From Sporisorium sorghi (lineage: Eukaryota; Basidiomycota; Ustilaginomycetes; Ustilaginales; Ustilaginaceae): a stretch of DNA of 11,416 bases. Under the pieces are notes generated by a model, which saw only the letters and a list, made by a program, of their open reading frames with translations, was not told the origin of the DNA and made no database searches. Positions 1-8,185 of the stretch are shown piece by piece. The DNA lies in contig JALCCG010000452.1 of the NCBI GenBank assembly GCA_023212695.1, forward strand, positions 1 through 11,416, in the 5' to 3' direction. The position numbers and the translations under genes are program-made. Numbering within the stretch: the stretch's first letter is position 1; every line of letters starts with the position of its first letter.

Positions 1-1176
1 TTGACTGAAATTGTGCCTGATTCCAAGGGGGACTTGCCAGATCAGGGTCAAAATGGGCCAAAAAATGTCAAGTCTGGTGAGTCCCCCTCAATTCCTCATC
101 TATGTGAATTCCGGATCTACGTGAACTACGTTACGGCTTGGAATGTGTGTCTCCTTGCATGCCGTTCGCCGTCGTTTGCGTCTCGAAGTCAGCTTACACA
201 AGCAATCGCACAACGTCAAGGGGTCCGTCGATCACAAGGCAGCAATGTCGACATGGCAAGCTGGCGCGGATTCGTGGCGCGACATGCATGGAAGCCTGCG
301 CTGAATCGATACTGGTTGTGGGACAAGCATGCAAATCACAGCATGCGAACAGGTGGTGGCTATTCCTTGAGAGCGCTAAGCTAAACTCGGGCCGTTGGTG
401 GCACCGCCCGAATCGAAGTTTGATTTACGGTTTGTTGTCGCACGCATGGCAACGTTGCAACCATGAACGCCGCAATTCTTTGCTGAGATGCAACAAGCAG
501 CAGCTTCTGTAGCAACCACGCATGCATGGCGTCGAAAGCATTGAAAGCGTGCGAACGTATCTCAGCACGACCAAGTTAGCTTCGACGCTGTTCGACGCGA
601 TTCACTTGGCAGTGATTCTGTAACCATACACTTTGGCCCGTCGACGCTACTGGTAGCTGTTCTCCACCGACCCCATTGTCGTCTTCGATGATGCAGGCGA
701 ATAGGAGCGTGGGAGTGCGAGTGAGGTGGAAACGAGACGCCGGTGCGCGTTGCGCTTGGGGCTCATAGCCGAGGCGATGGCATCTGCCGAGCTGCGCGAC
801 AAAACTCAAAGGGACAGCTGCGACAATCCGAAGCTGCCTGCGGATGTGCTGCCAACGCAAAAGGACGTTCGCACGCTTTACTCGTACCAACTCAAAGGGA
901 AGGTGACGAGAACAGCGGCTGCGGATGCTGCTCGAGCACGCGCACGACCACTTGAGCGAGCGCACTGGCTTTTACGGTGTCAGGAACCGATCCGCTCACC
1001 AAGTTAGGCAAAGCTTCCTCAAGCTCTCTGACTTGCAGCATCGAGCAGTGCTTCCTTCTTCCGGCTCAGAAAGACCGCGCGCTTTGTTGAAAGGAAGGGT
1101 CAACAATGGCAACGCTCGACCCGGCAATTGCAAAAAGAGAGATCCGTGCTGGCGATGAAAAACTAGCTCTTTTGTT
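1..1176. other. Intergenic DNA without a recognisable gene
   Basis: I see no protein I recognise on either strand. The open frames here are short (at most about 130 codons), overlap one another on both strands, several begin at TTG or GTG, and none shows family motifs. There is no tRNA-like T-arm with matching stem. Visible structure consists of the wobble-paired inverted repeat at 26-88 and a smaller dyad (TCGGGC at 387-392, GCCCGA at 406-411). The left part could be the 3' flank of a gene lying outside the window. Confidence 0.6.
26..88 (+). repeat. Inverted repeat, possible RNA hairpin
   Basis: The arm at 27-41 (GGGGGACTTGCCAGA) pairs with 73-87 (TCTGGTGAGTCCCCC). Thirteen positions are Watson-Crick and the other two are T-G and G-T, so a plus-strand RNA could form an uninterrupted 15-bp stem. 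It extends by an A-T pair at 26/88 and another wobble at 42/72, leaving a 29-base loop. Minus-strand RNA would have A-C mismatches at the wobble positions. It may be a transcribed hairpin or a decayed inverted-repeat element; the sequence cannot decide. Confidence 0.6.
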
Positions 1177-1206
1177 TGCACTGCACTGCACTGCACTGCA
1201 CTGCAC
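1177..1206. repeat. (TGCAC)6 microsatellite
   Basis: Six perfect TGCAC units follow one another and end in a diverged TGCCC. No coding frame of note crosses it. Its length probably varies between strains. Confidence 0.95.
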
Positions 1207-1433
1207 TGCCCACCTCTGGTGCTCGCCAAATGAACCACTTTCGCCGCTTTGACCCCCCGTCGGATGCTGTGTGTGACTCAATGGCCGGATTGGTGTTCCG
1301 ACCGACAGACGCTGCCTTGGAAAGCAGAAGCCGAATTTGAAGAACCCAGAGAGAGAAGGAGAGCCAACAGCAAACGCCAGAAGAAGAACCCACCGATCAA
1401 CGTTGTGCGGTATGCGGATCACGTCGAGAAAGT

Positions 1434-1453
1434 TGTGTGTGTGTGTGTGTGTG
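1434..1453. repeat. (TG)10 microsatellite
   Basis: Ten perfect TG units lie in otherwise non-repetitive intergenic DNA upstream of the Galpha gene. I see no functional assignment. Confidence 0.95.
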
Positions 1454-1793
1454 GAACTTGCGACTCAGACAAGTTGCAACCCCGATGGCTTTTCATTCTT
1501 GGCGGCGAGCAAGCGTGCGGCACAGAATTGGATTTACTGTATGCCCGCTGAGATGGGGAGTGCGACAACAAAAAGAGGCTTCCACCACCACCGTCCAACG
1601 CCAGCATTGCGACACTTGTCCGCCACGCATGCGACTTTGTGGCAGCAGCAAGAGTGTAAGTTAGCCCACAATCGACGACAAGTGGCGTTGCAGCCCACGC
1701 TTTTGTTTCCTTGGCTGCCGTTTGGTTGCTCCCACACCATCTGCACAGCGCAGCGCAGCATCAAACAGACAAAGGGCTCGCCCATCCGATCGC

Positions 1794-1798
<5 letters not shown>

Positions 1799-1836
<38 letters not shown>
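1799..1836. repeat. (GA)19 polypurine tract
   Basis: Nineteen perfect GA units form a 38-bp polypurine/polypyrimidine mirror repeat. It ends 55 bp before the TATA-like array and about 570 bp before the Galpha ATG. Such tracts can exclude nucleosomes or form triplex (H-DNA) structures; a promoter role for gpa2 is inferred from position only. Confidence 0.9.
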
Positions 1837-1840
<4 letters not shown>

Positions 1841-1891
1841 GCAGTTCGCTGCGCGCAGCGGATTCCCCGCATACAAAGCATTATTGAGAAA

Positions 1892-1931
1892 ATAAAAATA
1901 TAAAAATATAAAAATATAAAAATATAAAAAT
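1892..1931 (+). promoter_or_regulatory. (ATAAAAAT)5 array with TATA-like boxes, putative gpa2 promoter
   Basis: Five perfect tandem copies of the octamer ATAAAAAT create four overlapping TATAAAA sequences, each a good match to a TATA box, in a GC-rich surrounding. The array lies about 470 bp upstream of the Galpha start, and the whole stretch from the array to that start contains no ATG. This fits transcription beginning shortly after the array. Promoter function is inferred; the repeat itself is seen directly. Confidence 0.5.
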
Positions 1932-2404
1932 TCACGGGTCCAACATCTCGTGGCATCGGCGCATCCGTTCGCCAGCTCGCTCAGTCCGCCTCTTGCTCAT
2001 TCTCCTCATCACCTTCTGACTGGACGCAGCTTTGCTCTCCTACAACCATCACACCTCCCCGTTCGTACCGCCGCTCGCTCCGTCTCCGCTACAAGCACTC
2101 CTCTCCTTCCAAGCTCCTATTGCGAACCCATCGTCGGCACGCTTCCGAACAACTTGCTGCCCTTTCCCACGAATTCCCACGAATCGAGCCTGCGCCACCC
2201 ATAGACGGTCCAAGCCTTTCAAGAATTACACGGCAAGCACCCCACCTCCTCCGAACACTCCCAGGGTGAATACACTGGTCTAGCGGTCGCAGTGCCCGTT
2301 GCAAGCGAATCGGCGAGCGTCCCGAATATAATTTACATCGCCACCCACCACCAACCCTCGATCACAGGCGGCGGCTTGCGTAGCCCCTCTCATTCCTCGC
2401 CAGC
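1932..2404 (+). promoter_or_regulatory. Probable gpa2 5' leader, free of ATG
   Basis: This C-rich, pyrimidine-biased stretch contains no ATG in any frame; the nearest upstream ATG is at about 1628. That is what a scanned 5' untranslated region looks like. Open frames here begin only at non-ATG codons or run into gpa2 in the wrong frame. The true transcription start and any leader intron cannot be fixed from sequence alone. Confidence 0.5.
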
Positions 2405-3475
2405 ATGGGCGCTTGCATGTCTGCCGAGCAGGCACAAGACACACCCGAATACAAAAAGAGCAAAGCGCTCGATCGACAAATCAAAGAGGATGAAAAGAGA
2501 CTCTCTCGAGAAGTCAAGCTGCTCCTCCTCGGCGCAGGAGAGAGCGGCAAATCCACCATCCTCAAATCCATGCGCATCATCCACCACATTCCTTTCACCG
2601 ACGAGGAGCGTGAAAACTTCCGCAGGCTTGTTTTTCTCAATCTCGTCCAGGGCATCAAGACGATTCTCGATGTCATGGAGGAGTGGACCGTTGATTTTCA
2701 CGACGCCGGCAACGTCGAGCATCTCTCGCTCTTCGTCAGCTACCCGGACATCTCGGAAGACGAGCCGTTCCCGAGCAACTACCTCGTTGCGCTCAAGGAT
2801 CTCTGGCTCGACCCTGGCGTGCAGTCCGTCTACCGCAGGGGCAACGAGGCCGCTGTGCCGGACAACATGTCGTATTACTACGCCGATCTCGATCGTCTCT
2901 TCAGTCCATCGTATACACCCACCGAGTCGGACATCTTGCGGTGTCGCAACAAGACTACCGGTATCATCGAGACCACCTTCCCGCTCCAGGACCGCGTCTA
3001 CCGCATCTTTGACGTCGGCGGACAGCGCTCTGAACGCAAGAAGTGGATCCACTGCTTCGAAAATGTCACCGCGGTGCTGTTCTGCGTCGCGCTGTCCGGC
3101 TACGACTCGTGTCTGGTCGAAGACAAGGACTCGAACCAGATGCAAGAGGCCTTGATGCTGTTCGACTCGATCTGCAACTCCAAGTGGTTTACGCGTACCT
3201 CGATGATTTTGTTCCTCAACAAGGTCGATGTGTTCAGGCAGAAGATCGCGTATTCGAGCATCAAGCATTATTTCCCGGACTACGACGGCGACGATCAGGA
3301 TTTCAATGCGGCCAGGAGTTACTTTAAGGCGAGGTTCTGCAGGTTGAACAAGAGCCCGACTAAGGAGATCTACCCGAGCTTTACGAATGCCACGGATGTG
3401 TCGCTGTTGAAGATCGTCATGGCCAGCGTTACGGATATCATCCTGACCAACAATCTGAGGGATATCGTGCTCTGA
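2405..3475 (+). CDS. gpa2: Heterotrimeric G-protein alpha subunit, Gpa2-like
   Basis: Intact, intronless 356-codon gene; full length for Galpha subunits (about 350-360). The ATG context is good (A at -3, G at +4). Gly2 and Cys4 in MGACMS fit N-myristoylation and palmitoylation, placing the protein on the inner face of the plasma membrane. Motifs in order: P-loop GAGESGKST 43-51; switch I with catalytic Arg181 and Mg-binding Thr184 (RCRNKTTG); switch II DVGGQRSERKKW 203-214 with catalytic Gln207; NKVD 272-275; TNATD 327-331. It should bind and hydrolyse GTP and couple a receptor to downstream signalling. The C-terminus DIVL lacks the Cys at position -4 found in Gi-type subunits. Overall sequence resembles what I recall of U. 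maydis Gpa2 rather than Gpa1 or Gpa3; the family call is near certain, the paralogue call less so. It is convergent with the amidase. Confidence 0.95.
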   Translation: MGACMSAEQAQDTPEYKKSKALDRQIKEDEKRLSREVKLLLLGAGESGKSTILKSMRIIHHIPFTDEERENFRRLVFLNLVQGIKTILDVMEEWTVDFHDAGNVEHLSLFVSYPDISEDEPFPSNYLVALKDLWLDPGVQSVYRRGNEAAVPDNMSYYYADLDRLFSPSYTPTESDILRCRNKTTGIIETTFPLQDRVYRIFDVGGQRSERKKWIHCFENVTAVLFCVALSGYDSCLVEDKDSNQMQEALMLFDSICNSKWFTRTSMILFLNKVDVFRQKIAYSSIKHYFPDYDGDDQDFNAARSYFKARFCRLNKSPTKEIYPSFTNATDVSLLKIVMASVTDIILTNNLRDIVL

Positions 3476-3722
3476 GAGCCTATCCTCCTCGCTGCATACC
3501 TTTCGCTGCATCTTGAACGTGCTCGATTTGTTCTATCTGCATTCTGCACAAGCAACCATTAGACACACGAACGGCTCTCGCACACACACACACACACACA
3601 CCCTCTCATACACAGATTCGCGCTCTACCGCGCGTGCGCTCTCTCACTCTCCTTCAGGTTGTATTTTTAAATCTTTCTTCCATGGCATACCATTCCTTTC
3701 TCTAATGCTCGAGCACGCCGGC
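3476..3722. repeat. Convergent intergenic spacer with (CA)10
   Basis: This 247-bp spacer separates the stops of gpa2 and the amidase and must hold both 3' untranslated regions. It contains (CA)10 at 3581-3600 and an AT-rich patch near 3661-3675. No clear AATAAA signal is visible on either strand. Confidence 0.8.
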
Positions 3723-5431
3723 CTACTCTGACTGGTTGAAGCTGAGTTTTCCGCTCTCTGGCGGCGGAGGAACGATGTGCTTGATCTGGCTCTTGGCACG
3801 CGCGGCCTCGTACGGCGTCCTTTCCCGCCTCACCTGCGTCGAGTGCTCGTACGCATGCGCAATGCGCAACAGCAGCGGCTCTTCCCACTTCTTGCTCGTA
3901 AACGAGATCCCCGTCGGCGCCCGTGGGAACGGGTAGTATGGGAACTGCACGCCGACCTCTGCATCCTCAGCATAGAACCCCATCGGCACGCCGATCACCG
4001 GATACTGCGCGCGGTCCGCCACGGGGTACAACGGCGCCTCGCCCCCACTCGGCGACACGAGCGCAGCGACGTTGTACCTCTGCAGCGCCCCGTCGATCCC
4101 CTGCTCGCGGGAGAGCTTGAACCCGTGCTGGCGGAACGCGTCGACGGTGGCGTTCGGCCGCGTCTGCAGTGCTTGGATGAGGAAGCCCTGGTCGGTCTGG
4201 TTGCCCGCCAGCTCGAGGTCGGCGTGCGAGATGCCAAAGCACACGATGCCGCCCAAGTCGTATACCGCTGAGGGGACGGATTCGAGGGTGGCGATGTACG
4301 CCGCGAGCCCGGTGCGCATCTCTGTCTGCCACATGACCGTTTGCGTGTCGTCGCTGGCGTTGTAGAACGCCGTCTGCGCCGGATCGCTCCCGGAGCCGAT
4401 GCAGTCTAGCGTGACTTCGACGAGCTCCGCACCCAAAGCGCGCAGCACAGCGATCGACCGCCGGTACGCTGCGATCACCGAGCCGTCAAAGCCTTGCGTC
4501 GTGGCGTTGGCGAAGAACGTCTGGCCCGTGTATCCCAGCCGCAGCCCTTTTAGCGGGTGGTGGAGCGAGGTGTGGAAATGCTCCGCCGCCGCATAGTCGA
4601 TCCCGCGCTGCACGTGCGGAGGTTGGGACCAGGTGGCGCTGTCCGCGTCGTCGCGCCCGTGCTGCGCCATGGCGGTGAGCAGCAGCGCGACGTCGTACAC
4701 CGTCTTCGCAAAAGGCCCAGCTGAATCCTGCGTTGCGCTGTCTGCGACCCGACGCTGGCCGCAGCGAGGCCTGCGGCTACTGCGACCGCCGAGCCGGAGG
4801 ACGACGAGCACGGATTCCCAGCAGGCCAGAACGCAGACGTGCCGAACCCGCCGCGCGGACTGTACCCTTGAGTCTGGTTCACCAGCCCCCGCGCCTGCGC
4901 CCATACCGACATGTTGGCTTTGCCCAGCACGACCGCTCCCGCTTTGCGCAGCGTCGCCACACTCGGGCTGTCCCACGGCACGGTGGAGCCCAGCAGCGCA
5001 TAGCTCCCCGCAGTCGTGTCCATGCCCAACCCGGCATCGGTGGCGACGTTGTCCTTGACCAGAACGGGGATGCCGTGCAGCGCGCCGCGTACCTGGCCTC
5101 GGGCGCGCTCCGCGTCCAGCCGCGCCGCTTCGCGCACCGCCACCGGGCTGGTCCCGATCACAGCGCGCAAGCTCGGCCCCGCGGTGTTGACTTCAGCAAT
5201 GCGCGTGAGGTAGGCTTCGACCAGATCGACCGAGGAAAAGTCCCCGCGTGTGAGGCCCGCTTGCAGCTCGCCGACGGTCGCGTTGAGCAGGTCCGGATAG
5301 GTCGCCGTTGCCCCTCCTGCTGCGGAGGCCGGGGCAGAGACGCTGGCGGCGGATGGCAAACATACCGCCATTAGAAGGGCGAGGAGCAGCACGAGTGCGC
5401 TTGTGCAGGCGGCGACGTTGAGGCGCGCCAT
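3723..5431 (-). pseudogene. Secreted amidase-signature hydrolase, broken by a deletion at the catalytic serine
   Basis: The N-terminal part reads from ATG 5431, chosen because it has an ideal CACCATGG context and starts a signal peptide (MARLNVAACTSALVLLLALL...). An in-frame ATG at 5503 would add 24 hydrophilic residues and has a poor context. Counting from 5503, catalytic Lys150 lies in GIPVLVKDN, and the cis-Ser pair near 234-235 lies in a variant of the GGSSGGSA motif (CSSSSGSA). The reading reaches VGSQT at 4739, where family members continue with the nucleophile (xGS); here the frame shifts instead. The other frame resumes at ATQDSAGPFAKTV and runs with a normal amidase C-terminus to the stop at 3723. 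About 35 residues, including the nucleophilic Ser, are missing. Both halves lack other damage, so the lesion is recent or an assembly error. Amidases of this family hydrolyse amides to acid and ammonia; the substrate is unknown. Confidence 0.8.
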
Positions 5432-6298
5432 GGTGCTGCGGCTGGCTCGTTGTTGGTCTTCGTTGAGGGTGGGTGGTTGAGGTGTGAGTGTGCTCTTGGA
5501 CATAGCTATGCCATCTCAATGGGCTCCTTCATACGCTGCGTCCACACCCTCAACAGTAGACATCGTTGGAAGAAGAAACGAATGCCGTGATAACAACACC
5601 TCTGCACGCTCCTCGACGGCAATGCAAATCCCATCCCACCACATCTTGTCCCCACTCCTCGCACTTGCTTCCACATCGTCAAGCGCCAGTACGTAAGCTC
5701 GGCCCGACAGTGACGGCGAAAGCATGCTCGTGAGAAGAATCTTGCGCCCTTGCGGAGCTCATCGTTCCGACCTTCTAGTAACTTTCTCGCTTTGCATTCT
5801 TTGCCGAGCTGTCTGAAGAAACGAGTGCTGATTGTGGATTGCCAGTCGCTCAGAGCGATAAGAAAAGAGAGTGGAAAAAGAGGCATCAGAAAGCGAGGTA
5901 GACCGCCATCTCCCGATCTGCCCAGCCTTTCCCGATAGTCTGCTTCTTCTCAACTTGCCTCACTCGACTTGCTCTGCATCAACCGACACTGACACCTCCA
6001 AACACAAACCCACCGTTCCCAGCTCATACACACACAACAACACAGCGAGACCAGCAACGTGAGAGAAAAGAACCGCGCAACCCATTGATCTGAACTGCAG
6101 CCGGCTTGATATTTTTGGAGCGCGCAGATGCTACGCTTGCGAATGCGATATGTGTGTGTGTGGTGTGATGATGACTTGTGTACAAAGCGACATGAACTTG
6201 GGTTTTGATGTCACGAAGCAAAGAGAGGAAAAACCGAAACGACGAGAGCGGGACACTGCGAGTGGGGAAAAGGGACTAGGCGACGGTGTGGAATACGC
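5432..6298. other. Upstream region of the amidase and 3' flank of eL43
   Basis: I find no gene here. The amidase-proximal part should carry its promoter; three HGATAR sites (TGATAA 5588-5593, CGATAA 5856-5861, CGATAG 5933-5938) could be GATA-factor sites, but that number is near chance. A minimal ATG-GCA-TAG reading sits just upstream of the 5503 ATG on the minus strand. The stretch about 5950-6060 is CA-rich on the plus strand, TG-rich on the minus strand; the latter could be eL43 3' untranslated sequence. Open frames up to about 126 codons show no family features. Confidence 0.5.
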
Positions 6299-7634
6299 TT
6301 AGGCCTCAGTGAGCTCACGGAGACGTCGGATGGTGCTGTTGGCAGAGAAAAGGGAGGGGTTGTTAGTGGATGCTGTTCGAGGTGAAAGACGCAAGATGGG
6401 AGTCCTCCTTGTCCGGGTTCTGCGACGGTTTCCCAGCTTCGAGATGTCGTCCCAATGTCCTTGAAATGCGCGACTGCCAATGACTCCTCCAAAACAGATG
6501 CAATGCGATTGCCTGCTGCGCAACGAGCGTCTACCTGTCCGTGCTCGCCATCAGATGCACGCTCTGCTGATACACCTCCTTCCCTTGGCCATGTGCATGT
6601 TGCCTGGTCTACATCCACTCCGCCCACTTGTCGTTCCACCTGCAACCGTGCTCTCTTCCCCATCCGGGGTCGAAATGAACGCTGTCAAAAAACACTTACG
6701 ATCGGACAGTGGCAGCAGCCGAGGTGCTCAGAGTCCAAGCACCGCCGGCCATGACCTTCTTGCAGGCGCGGCACTCCCAGATGCCGACGGCCTTGCGCTT
6801 GACCGAGTCCTTGCCGCAGAAGGTGCACGTGTACTTGGAGTGCTGCGAGATCTCGATCTTCTTGATCTGTCGTCGGAGCGAGGCACCGTAACGGGTACCG
6901 TACTTTCCGGTGATTCCAACCTTGACAGTGCGCTTCGACTGTTAGTTGTGACAGTTGCGACAGGGTTGGGGGTGGTGTTAGTTGAGACGAGTTCTGGTGG
7001 AAGGTTGGGTGGTGTGAAAAAGCGGACAGGCAACGACGTCGATTCGACAAATGATATGGGCAGCAAAAGCTGCGTGTTGGTCTGTTGGCATATGCTGGGC
7101 TCTGTGTGGTGGTTGACAGGGGTCTGTGTCGATTGCCTAGTCTAGAACTGCTGGAATGTCGATGTAGAGTCATCGACAGGCGTGCAACAGGACCACGCTG
7201 CCGTTGTCTGTATTCGATGCTGTTGCAAGGGAAGTTCCGTCGTGGTAGGCAATCGTGTCGAACCAACGAAGATGCTGCAGTCTACCATGCGATCAACGAG
7301 AATGCTTGGTGTGGTATCGGTCGACACTTGTCGCATAGACACTTGCTTCAGCTTGGCATGCTCGGTTACGCTTCTGTGCCTTTGCTGATGACCGCTGCTA
7401 GCCAGATCGAGCGTCGACGGCGACAACGAGTACTCCAGGAACACGGCTTCCATAAATGCTGAACATGCTGCGACATCGTTTCGTTCCGATGCAGGAATGA
7501 TTGATCTGTCGTCTGCTGTTGTCGCTGCTGCTGCTATGCTGATGCCGCTTGGTTGTGCGCAGATGTATGTCGGTCGTCGTCGATCTTGGCCGTTGCCGTC
7601 GCTGTTGCCGTTGCGTGCTGGCAACACTTACCAT
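6299..7634 (-). CDS. rpl43: 60S ribosomal protein eL43 (L37a), three exons
   Basis: Coding exons on the minus strand are 7634-7632 (ATG only), 6938-6700 and 6335-6299 with the stop TAA. Together they give 279 nt and a 92-residue protein, the usual length of eL43. The reading begins [20 protein letters not shown] and ends [14 protein letters not shown], matching the conserved family ends. A C-x2-C-x14-C-x2-C zinc-binding site uses Cys39, Cys42, Cys57 and Cys60. The protein is a small structural zinc-ribbon subunit of the cytosolic large ribosomal subunit. Intron 1 (phase 0) and intron 2 (phase 2) both have GTAAGT donors, CTAAC branch sites and CAG acceptors. No in-frame reading through the introns keeps the family sequence. 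The gene is in tandem with the amidase 868 bp downstream and divergent from the 7TM gene. Confidence 0.93.
6336..6699 (-). other. Intron 2 of eL43
   Basis: This 364-nt intron starts with GTAAGT (6699-6694), has CTAAC at 6366-6362 followed by a pyrimidine-rich stretch, and ends CAG at 6338-6336. Removing it joins TC to C and restores the Ser codon of the conserved RSTIRRLRE end. I looked for a box C/D or H/ACA snoRNA inside, since ribosomal-protein introns often host them, and found none I can defend. Confidence 0.9.
6939..7631 (-). other. Intron 1 of eL43, directly after the start codon
   Basis: This 693-nt intron starts GTAAGT immediately after the ATG and ends CAG at 6941-6939, with a CTAAC branch site at 6981-6977. 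A second CTAAC at 6945-6941 is too close to the acceptor to serve. A perfect 8-bp inverted repeat lies inside (7157-7164 and 7171-7178). If the intron were retained, translation would run only 78 codons (to 7398) and give no ribosomal protein, so splicing is obligatory for function. Confidence 0.88.
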
Positions 7635-7930
7635 CTTGACTATGTATGTATGTGCGGTTGGTCTGGAGGGAAAGGTGGACGATGGCGACGAGCGTCAACA
7701 ACACTCTCAGCTTGACACTCTGCCGCACGCTTTCGCAGACCCACTGGCTGGCTGGCTGGTTCAGGCTGCTCGACTCGCCTTCCGAAGACTGAGAATTCCT
7801 GGCTGGCTCGCAACTCACTTGGCTCCAGAGCGTCTCGACAAAAGATACTCGATCCACAACCGCTTTTTTCGAACAAGCGAAAGATAGAGGCTCTCCAAGC
7901 GCAAAATTTCAGATTGTTGCTCTCGACTAG

Positions 7931-8023
7931 CAATTTTCGAGCGGTGAATAGAAGCTTTCTATTCGAGGCAGCGACCAATTTCGAGCCACTTCAACATTTT
8001 GGCAGCGACTTCTCAATTTTCGA
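7931..8023. promoter_or_regulatory. Three copies of a CAATTTTCGA-type motif upstream of eL43
   Basis: CAATTTTCGA occurs at 7931-7940 and 8014-8023, and CAATTTCGA at 7976-7984. The second and third copies are each preceded by GGCAGCGAC (7967-7975 and 8001-8009), so a composite unit is repeated. They lie about 300-390 bp upstream of the eL43 start codon. A role as a ribosomal-protein promoter element is inferred from copy number and position only. Confidence 0.4.
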
Positions 8024-8185
8024 CGGGCCAGCAGAGCGCGTCTTCTGAATCGAGCTCGAGCGGGAGCGTGGGAAATTTTGTCTTCGCTCCAATTGAGGCG
8101 ACGGATCCGAGACTGATTTTCGGGAGAGATAAATGTTTGAAAATTCAATCGCAGATCGGGCAAGTATCGAACCCTGATTTTTTCG

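Noticed and set aside
576..965. 129-codon minus-strand frame as a gene
   Set aside because: No recognised domain, overlapping frames on the other strand, and no codon or motif pattern to favour it.
2390..3511. 373-codon open frame antisense to gpa2
   Set aside because: It mirrors the Galpha gene; GC-biased third codon positions in the real gene leave the antisense frame open. It has no family features and the sense strand is a certain gene.
4728..4753. GT...AG span of 26 bp at the amidase break that might act as an intron
   Set aside because: Far too short for a spliceosomal intron, and its removal would still leave the protein without the catalytic serine.
5588..5938. Three HGATAR sites upstream of the amidase as nitrogen-control elements
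   Set aside because: The number is near chance for about 500 bp on two strands, so I did not call them as features.
6336..7631. snoRNA hosted in the eL43 introns
   Set aside because: I found only partial box matches (for example a CTGATGG stretch in intron 2) without paired C/D boxes or an H/ACA layout.
8160..8180. tRNA T-arm or telomere-like Tbf1 site around ATCGAACCCTGAT
   Set aside because: The flanking bases do not form a T-stem, and the match to AACCCTAA has a mismatch in the core.
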